The notes below the pieces were generated by a model that saw only the letters and a list, made by a program, of their open reading frames with translations, searched no databases and had not been told where the DNA came from. DNA of 64,000 nucleotides, taken from assembly GCF_025943985.1 (NCBI RefSeq), contig NZ_JAPCWE010000006.1, forward strand, positions 62,001 to 126,000, read 5' to 3'. The DNA comes from Anaerorudis cellulosivorans. GTDB lineage: Bacteria > Bacteroidota > Bacteroidia > Bacteroidales > Dysgonomonadaceae. The position numbers were made by a program, and so were the translations under genes. Position 1 is the first letter of the stretch, and every line of letters begins with the position of its first letter. Below are positions 1 through 8,848 of this stretch, in pieces.

Positions 1-142
1 AAATTATTTTTTAATAATTTTGGTATTAATTATTACTTTGACACCGCTAATGCGAAAAGGTATTAGTTAAAAAAGGATAAACATCCAAAATATTAAATTA
101 GCTCCGTGAAAGAAAAAATAAAAAATAAAAGTAAAAGGATAC

Positions 143-1138
143 TTATCTGCTTTTTGCAACAGTAACTTCCATTATACTTCCTCGAGAGGTAAATTTCACA
201 GGGGCAATTTTTTGCAGTTCGTGCAGTATTTCGGCAATGGTAGTCTGATGTGTTGTAATGGTATACGAATACTCCAATGCTTTCCGATCTTTCACCTCAA
301 AAGAAACACCATATCTTCTTTCCAACATGCGAAGAACTTCTGCGAGGGGAGTATCATGAAAATAGAAAATATTATTTTTCCATAGCGAAAGATTGGTTGA
401 TTTTGAAAGATTCCGAACCACCGATTCCCCATTCGTTTTATGGTAAACAAGCTGCTGACCCGGTAAAAGAGAATGCCGATTCCCGGATGTTCGAAACTCA
501 ATTTTTCCTTCATCTAATACCACTTCTATTTTCTCTTCATCGTTGTATGCCTTTACATTGAACGACGTGCCCAATACTTTCACACTTGTATTGCCTGCAT
601 GAACAATAAACGGACGTTTTTTTGCGGGCGAAACATTGAAATAGGCTTCCCCTTCAACATATACTTGACGTTTGGTCAACCCAAACTTTTGAGGATAACG
701 TATTTTGGTATCTGCATTCAGATAAGCTTCGCTTCCATCCTGAAACAAAATTCGGGCACTTTCACCTCTAGGTATATAAATTTCGGCATACGGAGATTTT
801 CCGAAAAGATCGACTTGGGAATTCAAATATAAACCGAAACCGAGCAAAACAACAAAAGGAATAACAAGGGCTGCCACCCGACAAGAAATACGGACGAATT
901 GTTTTTTCCGAATTTCTCTGTTAATCTTTGATAAAATAATCTCCGATTGAAGAGAAGAAATCGTTTTCTGACCGGTAAATTCATTCTCCATCAAATAGCT
1001 ATCCCGATCGATCATATCCGACAAAAATTGTTGTCCTTCTATGGTCGAAGAAAACCAATCCACAACACACCGCGCATTTTCTTTGGAAGATGTGCCGTCA
1101 ATTACTTTTTTTATTGTGTCCTTTCCGGATAAACTCAT
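143..1138 (-). CDS. FecR-family anti-sigma factor with DUF4974 domain
   Basis: Membrane anti-sigma factor; in this family it holds a partner ECF sigma factor inactive until an outer-membrane TonB-dependent transducer reports ligand capture. The 331-residue protein shows a cytoplasmic N-terminus (1-87), one membrane span at about 88-105, a periplasmic FecR domain at about 118-215 (core VEGEAYFNV at 161-169) and a C-terminal DUF4974-type domain from about 255. It follows its sigma factor on the same strand, 66 bp apart, the usual Bacteroidetes order. The cognate SusC/SusD or siderophore-type receptor would be expected to the left, outside the window, so the signal is unknown. Family call is firm; specificity is not. 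Confidence 0.9.
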   Translation of the reverse strand: MSLSGKDTIKKVIDGTSSKENARCVVDWFSSTIEGQQFLSDMIDRDSYLMENEFTGQKTISSLQSEIILSKINREIRKKQFVRISCRVAALVIPFVVLLGFGLYLNSQVDLFGKSPYAEIYIPRGESARILFQDGSEAYLNADTKIRYPQKFGLTKRQVYVEGEAYFNVSPAKKRPFIVHAGNTSVKVLGTSFNVKAYNDEEKIEVVLDEGKIEFRTSGNRHSLLPGQQLVYHKTNGESVVRNLSKSTNLSLWKNNIFYFHDTPLAEVLRMLERRYGVSFEVKDRKALEYSYTITTHQTTIAEILHELQKIAPVKFTSRGSIMEVTVAKSR

Positions 1139-1204
1139 GAAATCAATGTTCTTTTATAAAATAGACACACAAAACGCAAAAAATATGAGTCAAAACCATT
1201 TTTT

Positions 1205-1780
1205 TCAAAACAACATTAATTTTATTTTTCGAAAATAATTCCTGAGCATTTTTATGGATTCCTGGTAATGCGACTTAACGGTATGTATTGAAATACCCAT
1301 TCGGTCAGCAATTTCTTGATTACTAATATTTTCTTCCATTTTCATTTTGCAGATTTCTTTTTTTTGGGGAGGAAGCTTCTCGATACCTTGTTTTAATATT
1401 TCTGATAGCTGCATTTCTTCGAGTAACGTTGGAAAATCTTCATCAGCTGAAATCTCTTCTTGCGCATTCAAATAATTTATCGAAATCATTTTTTTGTTAT
1501 CCCGAAAATAATTCAGAATGTAATTTTTGGTCATGGTATAAAGATAATTTTTCAGATTAATCTCTATCTCGATGTGCCGAGTGCTTTCCCATAATTTCAC
1601 AAACACATGCTGAACGGCTTCCTCAGCTGCTTCCACGTCTTTCAAATAACGCAATGCCAATGAATACAAATAGGAATGATATTTTTGATATATCAAAGCG
1701 AAAGCATCGCTATCTCCTTTCTTAATCAAAAGAAACAAGGCATGATCTTCGTTTTGGACGATGGGAAAATTATCTTTCAT
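1205..1780 (-). CDS. ECF-type RNA polymerase sigma-70 factor
   Basis: Extracytoplasmic-function sigma factor of 191 residues. Region 2 lies at about 24-67 (core YQKYHSYLYS, then an E-rich segment ending VFVKLWES) and region 4 at about 135-185 with the helix-turn-helix NQEIADRMGISIHTVKSHY. I chose the ATG at 1780 (MKDNFPIVQN) because the longer frame adds a hydrophobic stretch that is not part of the family and overlaps the likely promoter box at 1828-1835. The adjacent fecR gene is its probable regulator. Target genes cannot be read from the window. Confidence 0.92.
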   Translation of the reverse strand: MKDNFPIVQNEDHALFLLIKKGDSDAFALIYQKYHSYLYSLALRYLKDVEAAEEAVQHVFVKLWESTRHIEIEINLKNYLYTMTKNYILNYFRDNKKMISINYLNAQEEISADEDFPTLLEEMQLSEILKQGIEKLPPQKKEICKMKMEENISNQEIADRMGISIHTVKSHYQESIKMLRNYFRKIKLMLF

Positions 1781-1827
1781 AACCAAAGATAATAATTTGA
1801 AAGTCAAAATATTTTCCAAAAACGAGA

Positions 1828-1835
1828 CAAATATA
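1828..1835 (-). promoter_or_regulatory. TAnnTTTG minus-7 box for the ECF sigma/fecR pair
   Basis: On the minus strand this reads TATATTTG, a full match to the Bacteroidetes housekeeping minus-7 consensus TAnnTTTG, about 48 bp before the sigma-factor start. No well-spaced minus-33 TTTG is visible (nearest copies are too close), so the call rests on the minus-7 box and position. Confidence 0.45.
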
Positions 1836-1942
1836 TACATTTCTACCAAACAAATTGCACATTATTTTAATTTTAGGAGTCATGAAATCGTAAATAAATC
1901 CATTAATTTGAATTCTGATTCGCGATTTATAAAGCATTATGT

Positions 1943-1950
1943 TATATTTG
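1943..1950 (+). promoter_or_regulatory. TAnnTTTG minus-7 box for the LacI-type regulator
   Basis: TATATTTG, matching the Bacteroidetes minus-7 consensus, 62 bp upstream of the regulator start codon at 2012. It is followed by a direct repeat TTTGCCGAA (the first copy overlaps the box, the second is 19 bp downstream) and by the inverted repeat at 1975-1992. Confidence 0.5.
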
Positions 1951-1974
1951 CCGAACAAAAAATTATTTGCCGAA

Positions 1975-1992
1975 GAATACACGAAAGTATTC
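1975..1992 (+). promoter_or_regulatory. Inverted repeat, possible autoregulatory operator
   Basis: GAATAC-ACGAAA-GTATTC: perfect 6-bp arms around a 6-bp spacer, located between the promoter box and the start codon of the LacI-type gene. Position suggests a roadblock-type operator for autoregulation. It lacks the central CG-containing GCAA/TTGC core typical of many LacI sites, so it may simply be an RNA hairpin in the leader. Confidence 0.35.
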
Positions 1993-2011
1993 AAAATATA
2001 ACAAGGAGAAA

Positions 2012-3067
2012 ATGCAAAAGAAAATTCGGATTAAAGACATTGCAAAATTAGCTGGAGTGTCTACAGGAACCGTCGACAGGGTGCTTCATAACAGGGGGAA
2101 CGTCTCAAAAGCAGCCCGAAAAGCTGTTGAAGAAGTGTTGGAACAAGTCAACTACAAACCGAATATCCACATCTCCGGGCTCTCCCTGAAAAAAAAATAT
2201 CAAATCGTTATTACCACACCAACCGTTTCAGAAGGAGAATACTGGGACAGCATTCATAAAGGAATTCAACGCGCTTTGGATGAATATGAAAACATCAATG
2301 TTAATTGTCTGATCCAAACCTATAACCAATACGATATCTTTTCTTGTCGCGAAACGTTCAAAAAAATTCTCGATCTTCCTGCTGATGCCGTCATCATCGG
2401 CCCCACTTTCAAGAAAGAAACCATCGATCTTGCCTTGGACCTCCATCAACAATCCATCCCCTATGTCTTTGTCGATTCCATGATAGAACAAACATCTCCC
2501 TTGGCATTTTATTCATCCAATCACTACACTTGCGGCTACCTGATGTGCAAACTCATCACAGCGATCATGCACAATACATCTGACATTGGCATTCTGCAAG
2601 CAGTCAGAATAGGCGATGAAAGTGCCAATACAACCATTTTAAGAAAAAAAGGATTTGATGATTACCTCAAAGAAAAAAAATTGCCCAATCATGTTCATCG
2701 CATTCCTTTTTCGGTACTCGAACCCGAAAAGAACGATACTTTGCTGACCGATTTTTTCCATAAGAACAATGCTATTGGGGGAATTGTTGTTTTAAACTCA
2801 CGAGGAAACGTGATTGCCAATTACCTTGCAAAAAACCACATCAACAGCATCAAGCTCGTTTGTATCGATTTGACGGCACAAAATATTAAAGCGCTTAAAA
2901 ATGAACACATCGATTTTTTGATAGGTCAGAATCCCGAACGACAAGGATTTATGGCGATGAAAACATTAATCGAATTTTTAATTTATCGAAATCCCATCCA
3001 AGTAGAAAACTACATGCCTCTGGATATCCTCACCAAAGAAACCATCGATTATTATCAAGAATTTTAA
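2012..3067 (+). CDS. LacI-family transcriptional regulator with sugar-binding domain
   Basis: 351-residue DNA-binding regulator. An N-terminal LacI helix-turn-helix (IRIKDIAKLAGVSTGTVDRV, residues 5-24) is followed by a hinge and a periplasmic-binding-protein-like effector domain (about 62-345) of the type that binds sugars or sugar acids. The start at 2012 is preceded by a good ribosome binding site, AAGGAG at 2003-2008; the longer frame from 1967 is not needed. It is divergent from the ECF/fecR pair and converges on cbiB with a 46-bp gap, so no linked catabolic genes identify its ligand. Probably a regulator of a distant carbohydrate locus. Confidence 0.88.
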   Translation: MQKKIRIKDIAKLAGVSTGTVDRVLHNRGNVSKAARKAVEEVLEQVNYKPNIHISGLSLKKKYQIVITTPTVSEGEYWDSIHKGIQRALDEYENINVNCLIQTYNQYDIFSCRETFKKILDLPADAVIIGPTFKKETIDLALDLHQQSIPYVFVDSMIEQTSPLAFYSSNHYTCGYLMCKLITAIMHNTSDIGILQAVRIGDESANTTILRKKGFDDYLKEKKLPNHVHRIPFSVLEPEKNDTLLTDFFHKNNAIGGIVVLNSRGNVIANYLAKNHINSIKLVCIDLTAQNIKALKNEHIDFLIGQNPERQGFMAMKTLIEFLIYRNPIQVENYMPLDILTKETIDYYQEF

Positions 3068-3113
3068 TTTTTGAAAAAAACGTATAGAGCCTGTTTGAGA
3101 TAAAAAATCTGAT

Positions 3114-4064
3114 CTAATAGAAGAAATACACCACGAACAAAGTAAGTAGTACAAAAAACAAAACAACGCGAAGATTAACTGCAATTGCCTTCATCACATC
3201 AAAATGAGATAATACCCTGTTATTTTTGCCTATATAGGGTTTTTCCACAGGTATACCATGATAAATGTTCGTTCCGCCAAACCGACAGTCGAGAATACCT
3301 GCCAATGCCGATTCCGGGAAACCCGAATTGGGACTGGGGTGACAATAGGCGTATTTTACCACAAAACGAAAACCTCTTACAGAAGGAGGGAGCACAATCA
3401 TGAAAAGAGCCGTTAAACGTGCCGGAATATAATTAAAGAAGTCGTCGAGGATGCAGGCGGCAAACCATCCAAAATCCCGATAACGGTCGTTTTTATAACC
3501 AATCATCGAGTCCATCGTGTTAATCATTTTGTATGTCATCATTAGTGGAATACCCCCTATAACATAAAAGAACATCGGAGCAATAACTCCGTCGCTGAGG
3601 TTTTCGGCAAGCGTTTCAAGAATTGCTGTGCGAATCTGATGAAACGACAATGTAGAGGTATCTCGCCCCACAATCATGCTCAATTGCTTTCGTGCAGCTA
3701 ATATATCCTTTCTCATTACAAACTTCTCCGCCTTAAGTGCTTCATCAATAAGACTACGGTTGCTAATGCCGTAAAAAAAGAAAACGGAATCAAAAATGAT
3801 TTTGAATACACCCTGTTCTTTCATCAAAAATTCCATGAGACAGAAAAACCAAAAAACAATGCTTGTCAGCAGAACAGCCGTAAAAATACCTTTGACTTTC
3901 CGGAAACTGCCGTTGTTTAATTTTTGATCGAAAAAAACAATCATATTGCCAAACAGCCGAATCGGATGAGGCAACCAACGGGGATCACCCAAAACGGAAT
4001 CCAGCATCAAACCAAACAACATCGCCCATAAGAAATCAGTACAGGGGGAAAACGAAAAAAACAT
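3114..4064 (-). CDS. cbiB: Adenosylcobinamide-phosphate synthase CbiB
   Basis: Integral membrane enzyme that attaches (R)-1-amino-2-propanol phosphate to adenosylcobyric acid, giving adenosylcobinamide phosphate. 316 residues, with the family N-terminal signature LDSVLGDPRWLPHPIRLFG (about 21-39) and several hydrophobic spans. It is the last gene of the riboswitch-led B12 operon and overlaps the upstream cobD by one base (TGATG). Its substrate amino-alcohol phosphate is made by that neighbour, so the pair is functionally coherent. Followed by a convergent LacI-type gene with no clear terminator hairpin between them. Confidence 0.95.
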   Translation of the reverse strand: MFFSFSPCTDFLWAMLFGLMLDSVLGDPRWLPHPIRLFGNMIVFFDQKLNNGSFRKVKGIFTAVLLTSIVFWFFCLMEFLMKEQGVFKIIFDSVFFFYGISNRSLIDEALKAEKFVMRKDILAARKQLSMIVGRDTSTLSFHQIRTAILETLAENLSDGVIAPMFFYVIGGIPLMMTYKMINTMDSMIGYKNDRYRDFGWFAACILDDFFNYIPARLTALFMIVLPPSVRGFRFVVKYAYCHPSPNSGFPESALAGILDCRFGGTNIYHGIPVEKPYIGKNNRVLSHFDVMKAIAVNLRVVLFFVLLTLFVVYFFY

Positions 4065-5083
4065 CAGCCAAAATAATTTTCAAATCCGGCAACAAGTTGT
4101 GCATTATTTTCTTCCCCTTGCACAGAAAGACGAAAATGCCAGGGCGATAATCCCCTAAAATTAGAAGCATCCCGGATGAGAATCCTCTGCTTTTCGACAA
4201 GAAAATGCTTCAGTTCTGGGGCTGTTCCGGCATTCATTTTTACCAGAAAAAAGGTGCACGCCGAAGGCGATATTTCCAATTGAACGATATGGCTCAGCTG
4301 CCGTTGAAGTGCAGCAGATTCGTCACACAACGCGTTTACATCGGGCATAAGGTCATCATAATTGTCCATGATATAAATTCCGGCTTCCTGTGCAAGTGCG
4401 TTCACACTCCACGGGATACCCAATGATGATATTCCCGCAATCAATTTTTCGTCGCCAATCAGGTATCCGAGCCTCAAACCCGGAACAGCAAATGCTTTGG
4501 TAAGTGAATGTACTGTTACCAAATTGAGAAAGTCTTGTTGCAAAGGCACCATGTTTTCACAAGATGGGCATAATTCGGCATATGCAGCATCGATAATAAA
4601 CACCGTATCCGGATATCTTTCACAAACGTTTTTGACATTTTCAGACGAAGTAAGTGTTCCGTCGGGATTGTTGGGATTTCCCCACCATACAGTGTCTGTT
4701 TCGCTAAAATCGCAACCGAAAAGTTGCGATATCGGTACAAAAGACAATTCATGCCCATACAACCGGCAGGCGTCTTCATACTCCGCAAAACCCGGATAAG
4801 CAATGACGGTCTTTTTTTTCGAAAAATAATGTGCCAACAGATAAAATGCTTGTGTAGAACCATTGGTTACAAACACATTTTCCACATTCACGCCATGATG
4901 AAGGGCTATCTTACGAACCAATTCACGAGCCTCCGGATCGGGATAATTTACAATCCGGTTCAGTTGTGTACCCAAATAAGCCATAATCTCGGCTGAAGCA
5001 TTATTATACGCCACATTGGAGCTGAAATCGGCTTTAATTTTGCCACCGAAAGCGTATAAATCGTTGCCGTGTCCGCCAATCAT
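4064..5083 (-). CDS. cobD: Threonine-phosphate decarboxylase CobD (PLP enzyme)
   Basis: PLP-dependent fold-type I enzyme that decarboxylates L-threonine phosphate to (R)-1-amino-2-propanol phosphate for CbiB. 339 residues; visible features are GNPNNPDG at 135-142, the PLP-phosphate/aspartate region FIIDAAYAE (162-170), and the Schiff-base lysine K196 in HSLTKAFAVPGLRLGY. By sequence alone it resembles histidinol-phosphate aminotransferases; its place between cobQ (4-bp ATGA overlap) and cbiB (1-bp overlap) decides the assignment. Confidence 0.92.
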   Translation of the reverse strand: MIGGHGNDLYAFGGKIKADFSSNVAYNNASAEIMAYLGTQLNRIVNYPDPEARELVRKIALHHGVNVENVFVTNGSTQAFYLLAHYFSKKKTVIAYPGFAEYEDACRLYGHELSFVPISQLFGCDFSETDTVWWGNPNNPDGTLTSSENVKNVCERYPDTVFIIDAAYAELCPSCENMVPLQQDFLNLVTVHSLTKAFAVPGLRLGYLIGDEKLIAGISSLGIPWSVNALAQEAGIYIMDNYDDLMPDVNALCDESAALQRQLSHIVQLEISPSACTFFLVKMNAGTAPELKHFLVEKQRILIRDASNFRGLSPWHFRLSVQGEENNAQLVAGFENYFG

Positions 5084-6540
5084 AACTGCATGCTTTGATA
5101 AATATATTCCAAATCCACATGATGGCGGATAATCTGTGCCAACCGATCATAACCCGCTTCTTTTCTTGCATTGTAGTCGACTTCCGAATGCAATCCGGGT
5201 TTTACCGTTTGCAACACATGATCGATCACACTCCGGTTATCGAAAATACCGTGAATATAGGTTCCCCACGTAAAATCGTTGAGGTAATACCCGTCGCCTT
5301 CGCCGTTATCCAATCTGCACAACGGATGATCGCTCTCGGTATATCCGGCATGAATTTCATATCCTTCCCCTCTGCAGGATTCATCGACAAAAGTAAAGCC
5401 GACTTGCCGCGTTTTTTTACCCCGGGTAAGAATGGTGGTCACAGGCAGAATACCCAATCCTGGAAGCCATGCGATATCGCCTTCCACTCCTTCAGGATCA
5501 CTTATCTCCTTCCCCATCATCTGATAACCACCACAGATCCCGTAAACGGGTTTGCCGTCTTGATGATGTTTCAGAATAACTTTCGCCAAACCATTTATGC
5601 GCAGCATTTTCAGATCGGATAAGGTGTTTTTCGATCCGGGAAGGATGATAATGTCTGCTTTTACAAGTTCATCGGGAACATCCGTATAAAAAAGATTCAC
5701 GCCGGAAATTTGTTCCAACATGTTGAAATCGGTAAAGTTGGAAAGATGCTTCAACAAAACCACACCGATATTAATCTCAGAAGGTGAAAAAACCGACAGT
5801 TTCTTTTCGAGCATCACCCCGTCTTCCTGTTCGATAAACACATCAGAAAAATACGGTATAACCCCAACCACAGGTTTACCCGTAAGGGCTTCGAGTTTTT
5901 TCTTCCCTTCTTCAAACAAGCCGATATCACCTCTGAATTTATTGATGATAATACCTTTCATTGCATTACGCTCCACCGTAGGCAAAAGCAGGACAGTGCC
6001 ATAAACAGATGCAAAAACACCACCCTTGTCGATATCGGCAACGAGAAATGCAGCCGCTTGCGTTTCCAACGCAACCCGCATATTCACGATATCTTTTTCC
6101 CAAAGGTTGATTTCCGAAATACTACCCGCCCCTTCAATAACCATCGGATTGTATACCGATGCAAGACTCCGATACGATTTCATCACTTCTTCGAAAAGGG
6201 CATCCCTGTCGGTTTTGTTGAAAAAGTCGTAAGCCGATTTGTTCCCCACGGGCTTGCCGTTCAACATAACCTGCGAGGTACAATGGTTTACAGGTTTCAA
6301 TAATATGGGATTCATCTCGACTCTGCAATCGATACCACAGGCTTCTGCCTGAACTGCTTGGGCACGGCCGATTTCAAGGTGATCCTTTGTAGCATAACTG
6401 TTGAGCGACATATTTTGCGCCTTAAATGGTGCCGGAGCATATCCATCCTGAAGGAAAATGCGACAGAAACCGGTATTAATAACCGATTTACCCACATCGG
6501 AACCGGTACCGACAAACATGATGGGTCGTAATCTCTGCAT
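5080..6540 (-). CDS. cobQ: Cobyric acid synthase CobQ (CbiP)
   Basis: Glutamine-dependent amidotransferase that amidates four side chains of adenosylcobyrinic acid a,c-diamide to give cobyric acid. 486 residues. The N-terminal dethiobiotin-synthetase-like ATPase domain has the P-loop GTGSDVGKS at 11-19; the C-terminal class I glutaminase-like domain has the nucleophile C336 (YGICGGYQ) and H430 (IHGIFDN). The start is 6 bp after cobC. No corrin-ring genes are present in the window, so the a,c-diamide substrate must come from genes elsewhere or from uptake of incomplete corrinoids. Confidence 0.95.
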   Translation of the reverse strand: MQRLRPIMFVGTGSDVGKSVINTGFCRIFLQDGYAPAPFKAQNMSLNSYATKDHLEIGRAQAVQAEACGIDCRVEMNPILLKPVNHCTSQVMLNGKPVGNKSAYDFFNKTDRDALFEEVMKSYRSLASVYNPMVIEGAGSISEINLWEKDIVNMRVALETQAAAFLVADIDKGGVFASVYGTVLLLPTVERNAMKGIIINKFRGDIGLFEEGKKKLEALTGKPVVGVIPYFSDVFIEQEDGVMLEKKLSVFSPSEINIGVVLLKHLSNFTDFNMLEQISGVNLFYTDVPDELVKADIIILPGSKNTLSDLKMLRINGLAKVILKHHQDGKPVYGICGGYQMMGKEISDPEGVEGDIAWLPGLGILPVTTILTRGKKTRQVGFTFVDESCRGEGYEIHAGYTESDHPLCRLDNGEGDGYYLNDFTWGTYIHGIFDNRSVIDHVLQTVKPGLHSEVDYNARKEAGYDRLAQIIRHHVDLEYIYQSMQL

Positions 6541-6546
6541 CTGTTT

Positions 6547-7089
6547 TTATCTGTTTTTATTTGCGGTTATTTCTATTTGTATTACCTGCCCATAAGCTAT
6601 CGGAGTATCGAATGCTTTTTTTGCCATCCACCCACATAGTAACACCAAAAAAGCACGAATGACACCTGCATGCGTAATGATGAGGATGTTTCCCGAAGTT
6701 TGAGGAAGATCGTTTATGAATGCCTGAACCCTTTCCGTCAACCTATCGTTGGATTCTCCGTTTGGACACGTTGCATGCAGATAATCGCCAAACCAGCGTT
6801 TCCCCTCTTGCGAAGCAAAAATTTCGTCCCAGCATTTTCCTTCCCAATCACCAAAGTTCATTTCTTGTAGCCGTTCATCGATAATCACCTCCTCGCAAAT
6901 CTTTTTTGCCGGCAAAAGACATCGCAAGAGAGGACTGCTGAAAGTGCATTCAAAATCGATCCCGCTCAACCGACTTTTCACCTCCTCCCATTCCTGATGA
7001 AACGTATTGGCTAAAGGCACATCCTGCATGCCGTAACAAATACCGGACGGAACATCAACTCGGGTATGTCTGACAAGATAGAGCTGCAT
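6547..7089 (-). CDS. cobC: Alpha-ribazole-phosphatase-like histidine phosphatase CobC
   Basis: Phosphoglycerate-mutase-fold phosphatase expected to remove the 5'-phosphate from alpha-ribazole phosphate or adenosylcobalamin phosphate. 180 residues from the ATG at 7089: the catalytic RHT motif is at 7-9 (phospho-acceptor H8) and the second histidine is H140 (IITHAG). I rejected the longer frame (to 7173), which only adds sequence antisense in character to no family member and lies inside cobS. Even so the gene overlaps cobS by 35 bp, more than other joints in this operon. Context makes the CobC role likely; a general phosphatase is the alternative. Confidence 0.88.
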   Translation of the reverse strand: MQLYLVRHTRVDVPSGICYGMQDVPLANTFHQEWEEVKSRLSGIDFECTFSSPLLRCLLPAKKICEEVIIDERLQEMNFGDWEGKCWDEIFASQEGKRWFGDYLHATCPNGESNDRLTERVQAFINDLPQTSGNILIITHAGVIRAFLVLLCGWMAKKAFDTPIAYGQVIQIEITANKNR

Positions 7090-7819
7090 ACACAAAATAA
7101 AAACCAACTTCACAAAACTGCTGCAAAGCACCCAGCACATCTCCCGTAAAACCACCAATGCGTTTTTCGACATATCTTTTCAAAAAAGAATAAAGTAAAA
7201 AATAAATCGCAACAACACAAATTGTAGTTTGCCAAGATAGAAAAACAAGGGGAAAAGAAGCAAACAAAAGCGCAACGATGCATGTCGTTCTGTCAATATG
7301 GTTGCGCGTGTGCATGGCTTTACTGTTCCCGACACGTGCATACTGCGAAGTATTAATCATGACAATGGGCATAAAGCGGCTCGAAGCATGAGCAGCAACC
7401 ATAACCTTCGGCAACAGGTGTTCATCGATGGAAAGAAAAAGCGAATATTTGGTCAAAAACAACACAATAAGTGCCAAAACGCCATACACCCCAACCGTGC
7501 TATCCTTCATAATGTCGAGCACTTTTTCTTTGGTGTTCCCGCCACCAAAACCATCGAAGAAATCGGATAAACCGTCTTCATGAAGTGCACCAGTTGCAAA
7601 AACCATGGAAGCAATGCTCCCAATAACCGCTACCGATGATGAAAAGACAGTCAGCAACAATACATATATGGCTCCACCCACAATTCCTACCACAATTCCT
7701 ACCACCGGAAAATAGCGAAAAGCTTTGGTCTGATTCTCTTCCGAATACTCCAATTTTCCTACCGGTATACGACTGTAAAACCGAAAAGCATGAAAAAGTA
7801 GATTAAGCTGCTGTTTCAT
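7055..7819 (-). CDS. cobS: Adenosylcobinamide-GDP ribazoletransferase CobS
   Basis: Polytopic membrane enzyme joining adenosylcobinamide-GDP to alpha-ribazole (or its phosphate) to form adenosylcobalamin (phosphate). 254 residues from MKQQLNLLFHAF; an N-terminal FYSRIPVG motif and the acidic metal-binding stretch HEDGLSDFFDGFGGG (about 86-100) are diagnostic, with several membrane spans following. The ATG at 7819 overlaps the cobT stop by 4 bp (ATGA), which is why I prefer it to the start six codons upstream. Confidence 0.94.
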   Translation of the reverse strand: MKQQLNLLFHAFRFYSRIPVGKLEYSEENQTKAFRYFPVVGIVVGIVGGAIYVLLLTVFSSSVAVIGSIASMVFATGALHEDGLSDFFDGFGGGNTKEKVLDIMKDSTVGVYGVLALIVLFLTKYSLFLSIDEHLLPKVMVAAHASSRFMPIVMINTSQYARVGNSKAMHTRNHIDRTTCIVALLFASFPLVFLSWQTTICVVAIYFLLYSFLKRYVEKRIGGFTGDVLGALQQFCEVGFYFVYAALSCQTYPS

Positions 7820-8826
7820 TGTTCCCCACCTACGCAATATACGTGAGCTTCCTCAAAACTTGCCATTTCATTGAGAAAAACGAGTGCCGATTGCAAAATA
7901 GGATAAGCCAATGCCACACCCGTTCCTTCGCCCAAACGAAGATCGAGATGCAAAACAGGATCACCATGCATGTATTCCACCATAGCTTTATGACCACGTT
8001 CGTTGGATTGATGACTGAAAATAACGTTATCCGCCACATCGGGTTGCATTTCGTAAGCCGCAAGAAACCCAGAAGACGAAATAAATCCGTCGGCAACAAT
8101 CACCATATTCAACTTTTTTGCTTCCAAAACAGCACCGCATATCATTGCTATTTCTATTCCACCAAAAGTAGCCAGCGTTTCTAATGGCGTTTTCGGATGG
8201 TATTTCTCCGATACTTTTTTCAATACTTCGAATTTGTGTTGCACACCCGCACTGTCCATGCCGGAACCTCTGCCCACACATTCTTCTAAGGGAATCCCGG
8301 AAAATTTGTGCAATAGAAGCGACGCCGACGAGGTGTTAGCAATACCCATCTCTCCGAAACCTATGATATTGCTGCCGCGATCGTACTCTTGGCAAACAAA
8401 CATGGCCCCTTTCTCCATTGCCGTACGGCAAAGTTCCACACTCATGGCCGGTTCATAAAGCATGTTCTTTGTTCCACGGGCAAGCTTGCAATTTTCGATG
8501 TCCAACCCTTCGGGGAAATCGTAATCGACACCAGCATCGATCACACGAAGATGAATGCCATGTTGTTTCGAAAAAACATTGATTCCCGCCCCTCCATTCA
8601 CAAAATTCATAACCATTTGCCAAGTAATTTCTTTTGGACATGGACTCACCCCTTCTTCAACGATGCCATGATCGGCAGCAAAAACAAGGATTGTTGGATA
8701 TTTAAGCTCGGGGGTAAGCGAATTTTGGATGGTCCCGATCTTGAACGCCAATTTTTCCAATTTCCCCAAAGAACCAAACGGTTTTGTGCGACTGTTGATT
8801 TTCCGCTGCAACTCTTCCTGTACCAT
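7816..8826 (-). CDS. cobT: Nicotinate-nucleotide--dimethylbenzimidazole phosphoribosyltransferase CobT
   Basis: Activates the lower-ligand base by transferring phosphoribose from nicotinate mononucleotide, making alpha-ribazole phosphate. 336 residues, normal length. Motifs: FGSLGKLE near the N-terminus, FAADHGIVEEGVSPCP (about 49-64), FGEMGIANTSSAS (about 157-169) and LGEGTGVALAYPIL near the C-terminus, which carries the catalytic glutamate. Lies 22 bp after cobU. No bluB or bza base-synthesis gene is visible here, so the lower ligand is imported or made elsewhere. Confidence 0.95.
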   Translation of the reverse strand: MVQEELQRKINSRTKPFGSLGKLEKLAFKIGTIQNSLTPELKYPTILVFAADHGIVEEGVSPCPKEITWQMVMNFVNGGAGINVFSKQHGIHLRVIDAGVDYDFPEGLDIENCKLARGTKNMLYEPAMSVELCRTAMEKGAMFVCQEYDRGSNIIGFGEMGIANTSSASLLLHKFSGIPLEECVGRGSGMDSAGVQHKFEVLKKVSEKYHPKTPLETLATFGGIEIAMICGAVLEAKKLNMVIVADGFISSSGFLAAYEMQPDVADNVIFSHQSNERGHKAMVEYMHGDPVLHLDLRLGEGTGVALAYPILQSALVFLNEMASFEEAHVYCVGGEQ

Positions 8827-8848
8827 AATTATCGATTAATTGAATTGA

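Noticed and set aside
5095-5622. 175-codon plus-strand open frame inside cobQ
   Set aside because: Antisense to the conserved glutaminase domain of cobQ with no independent features.
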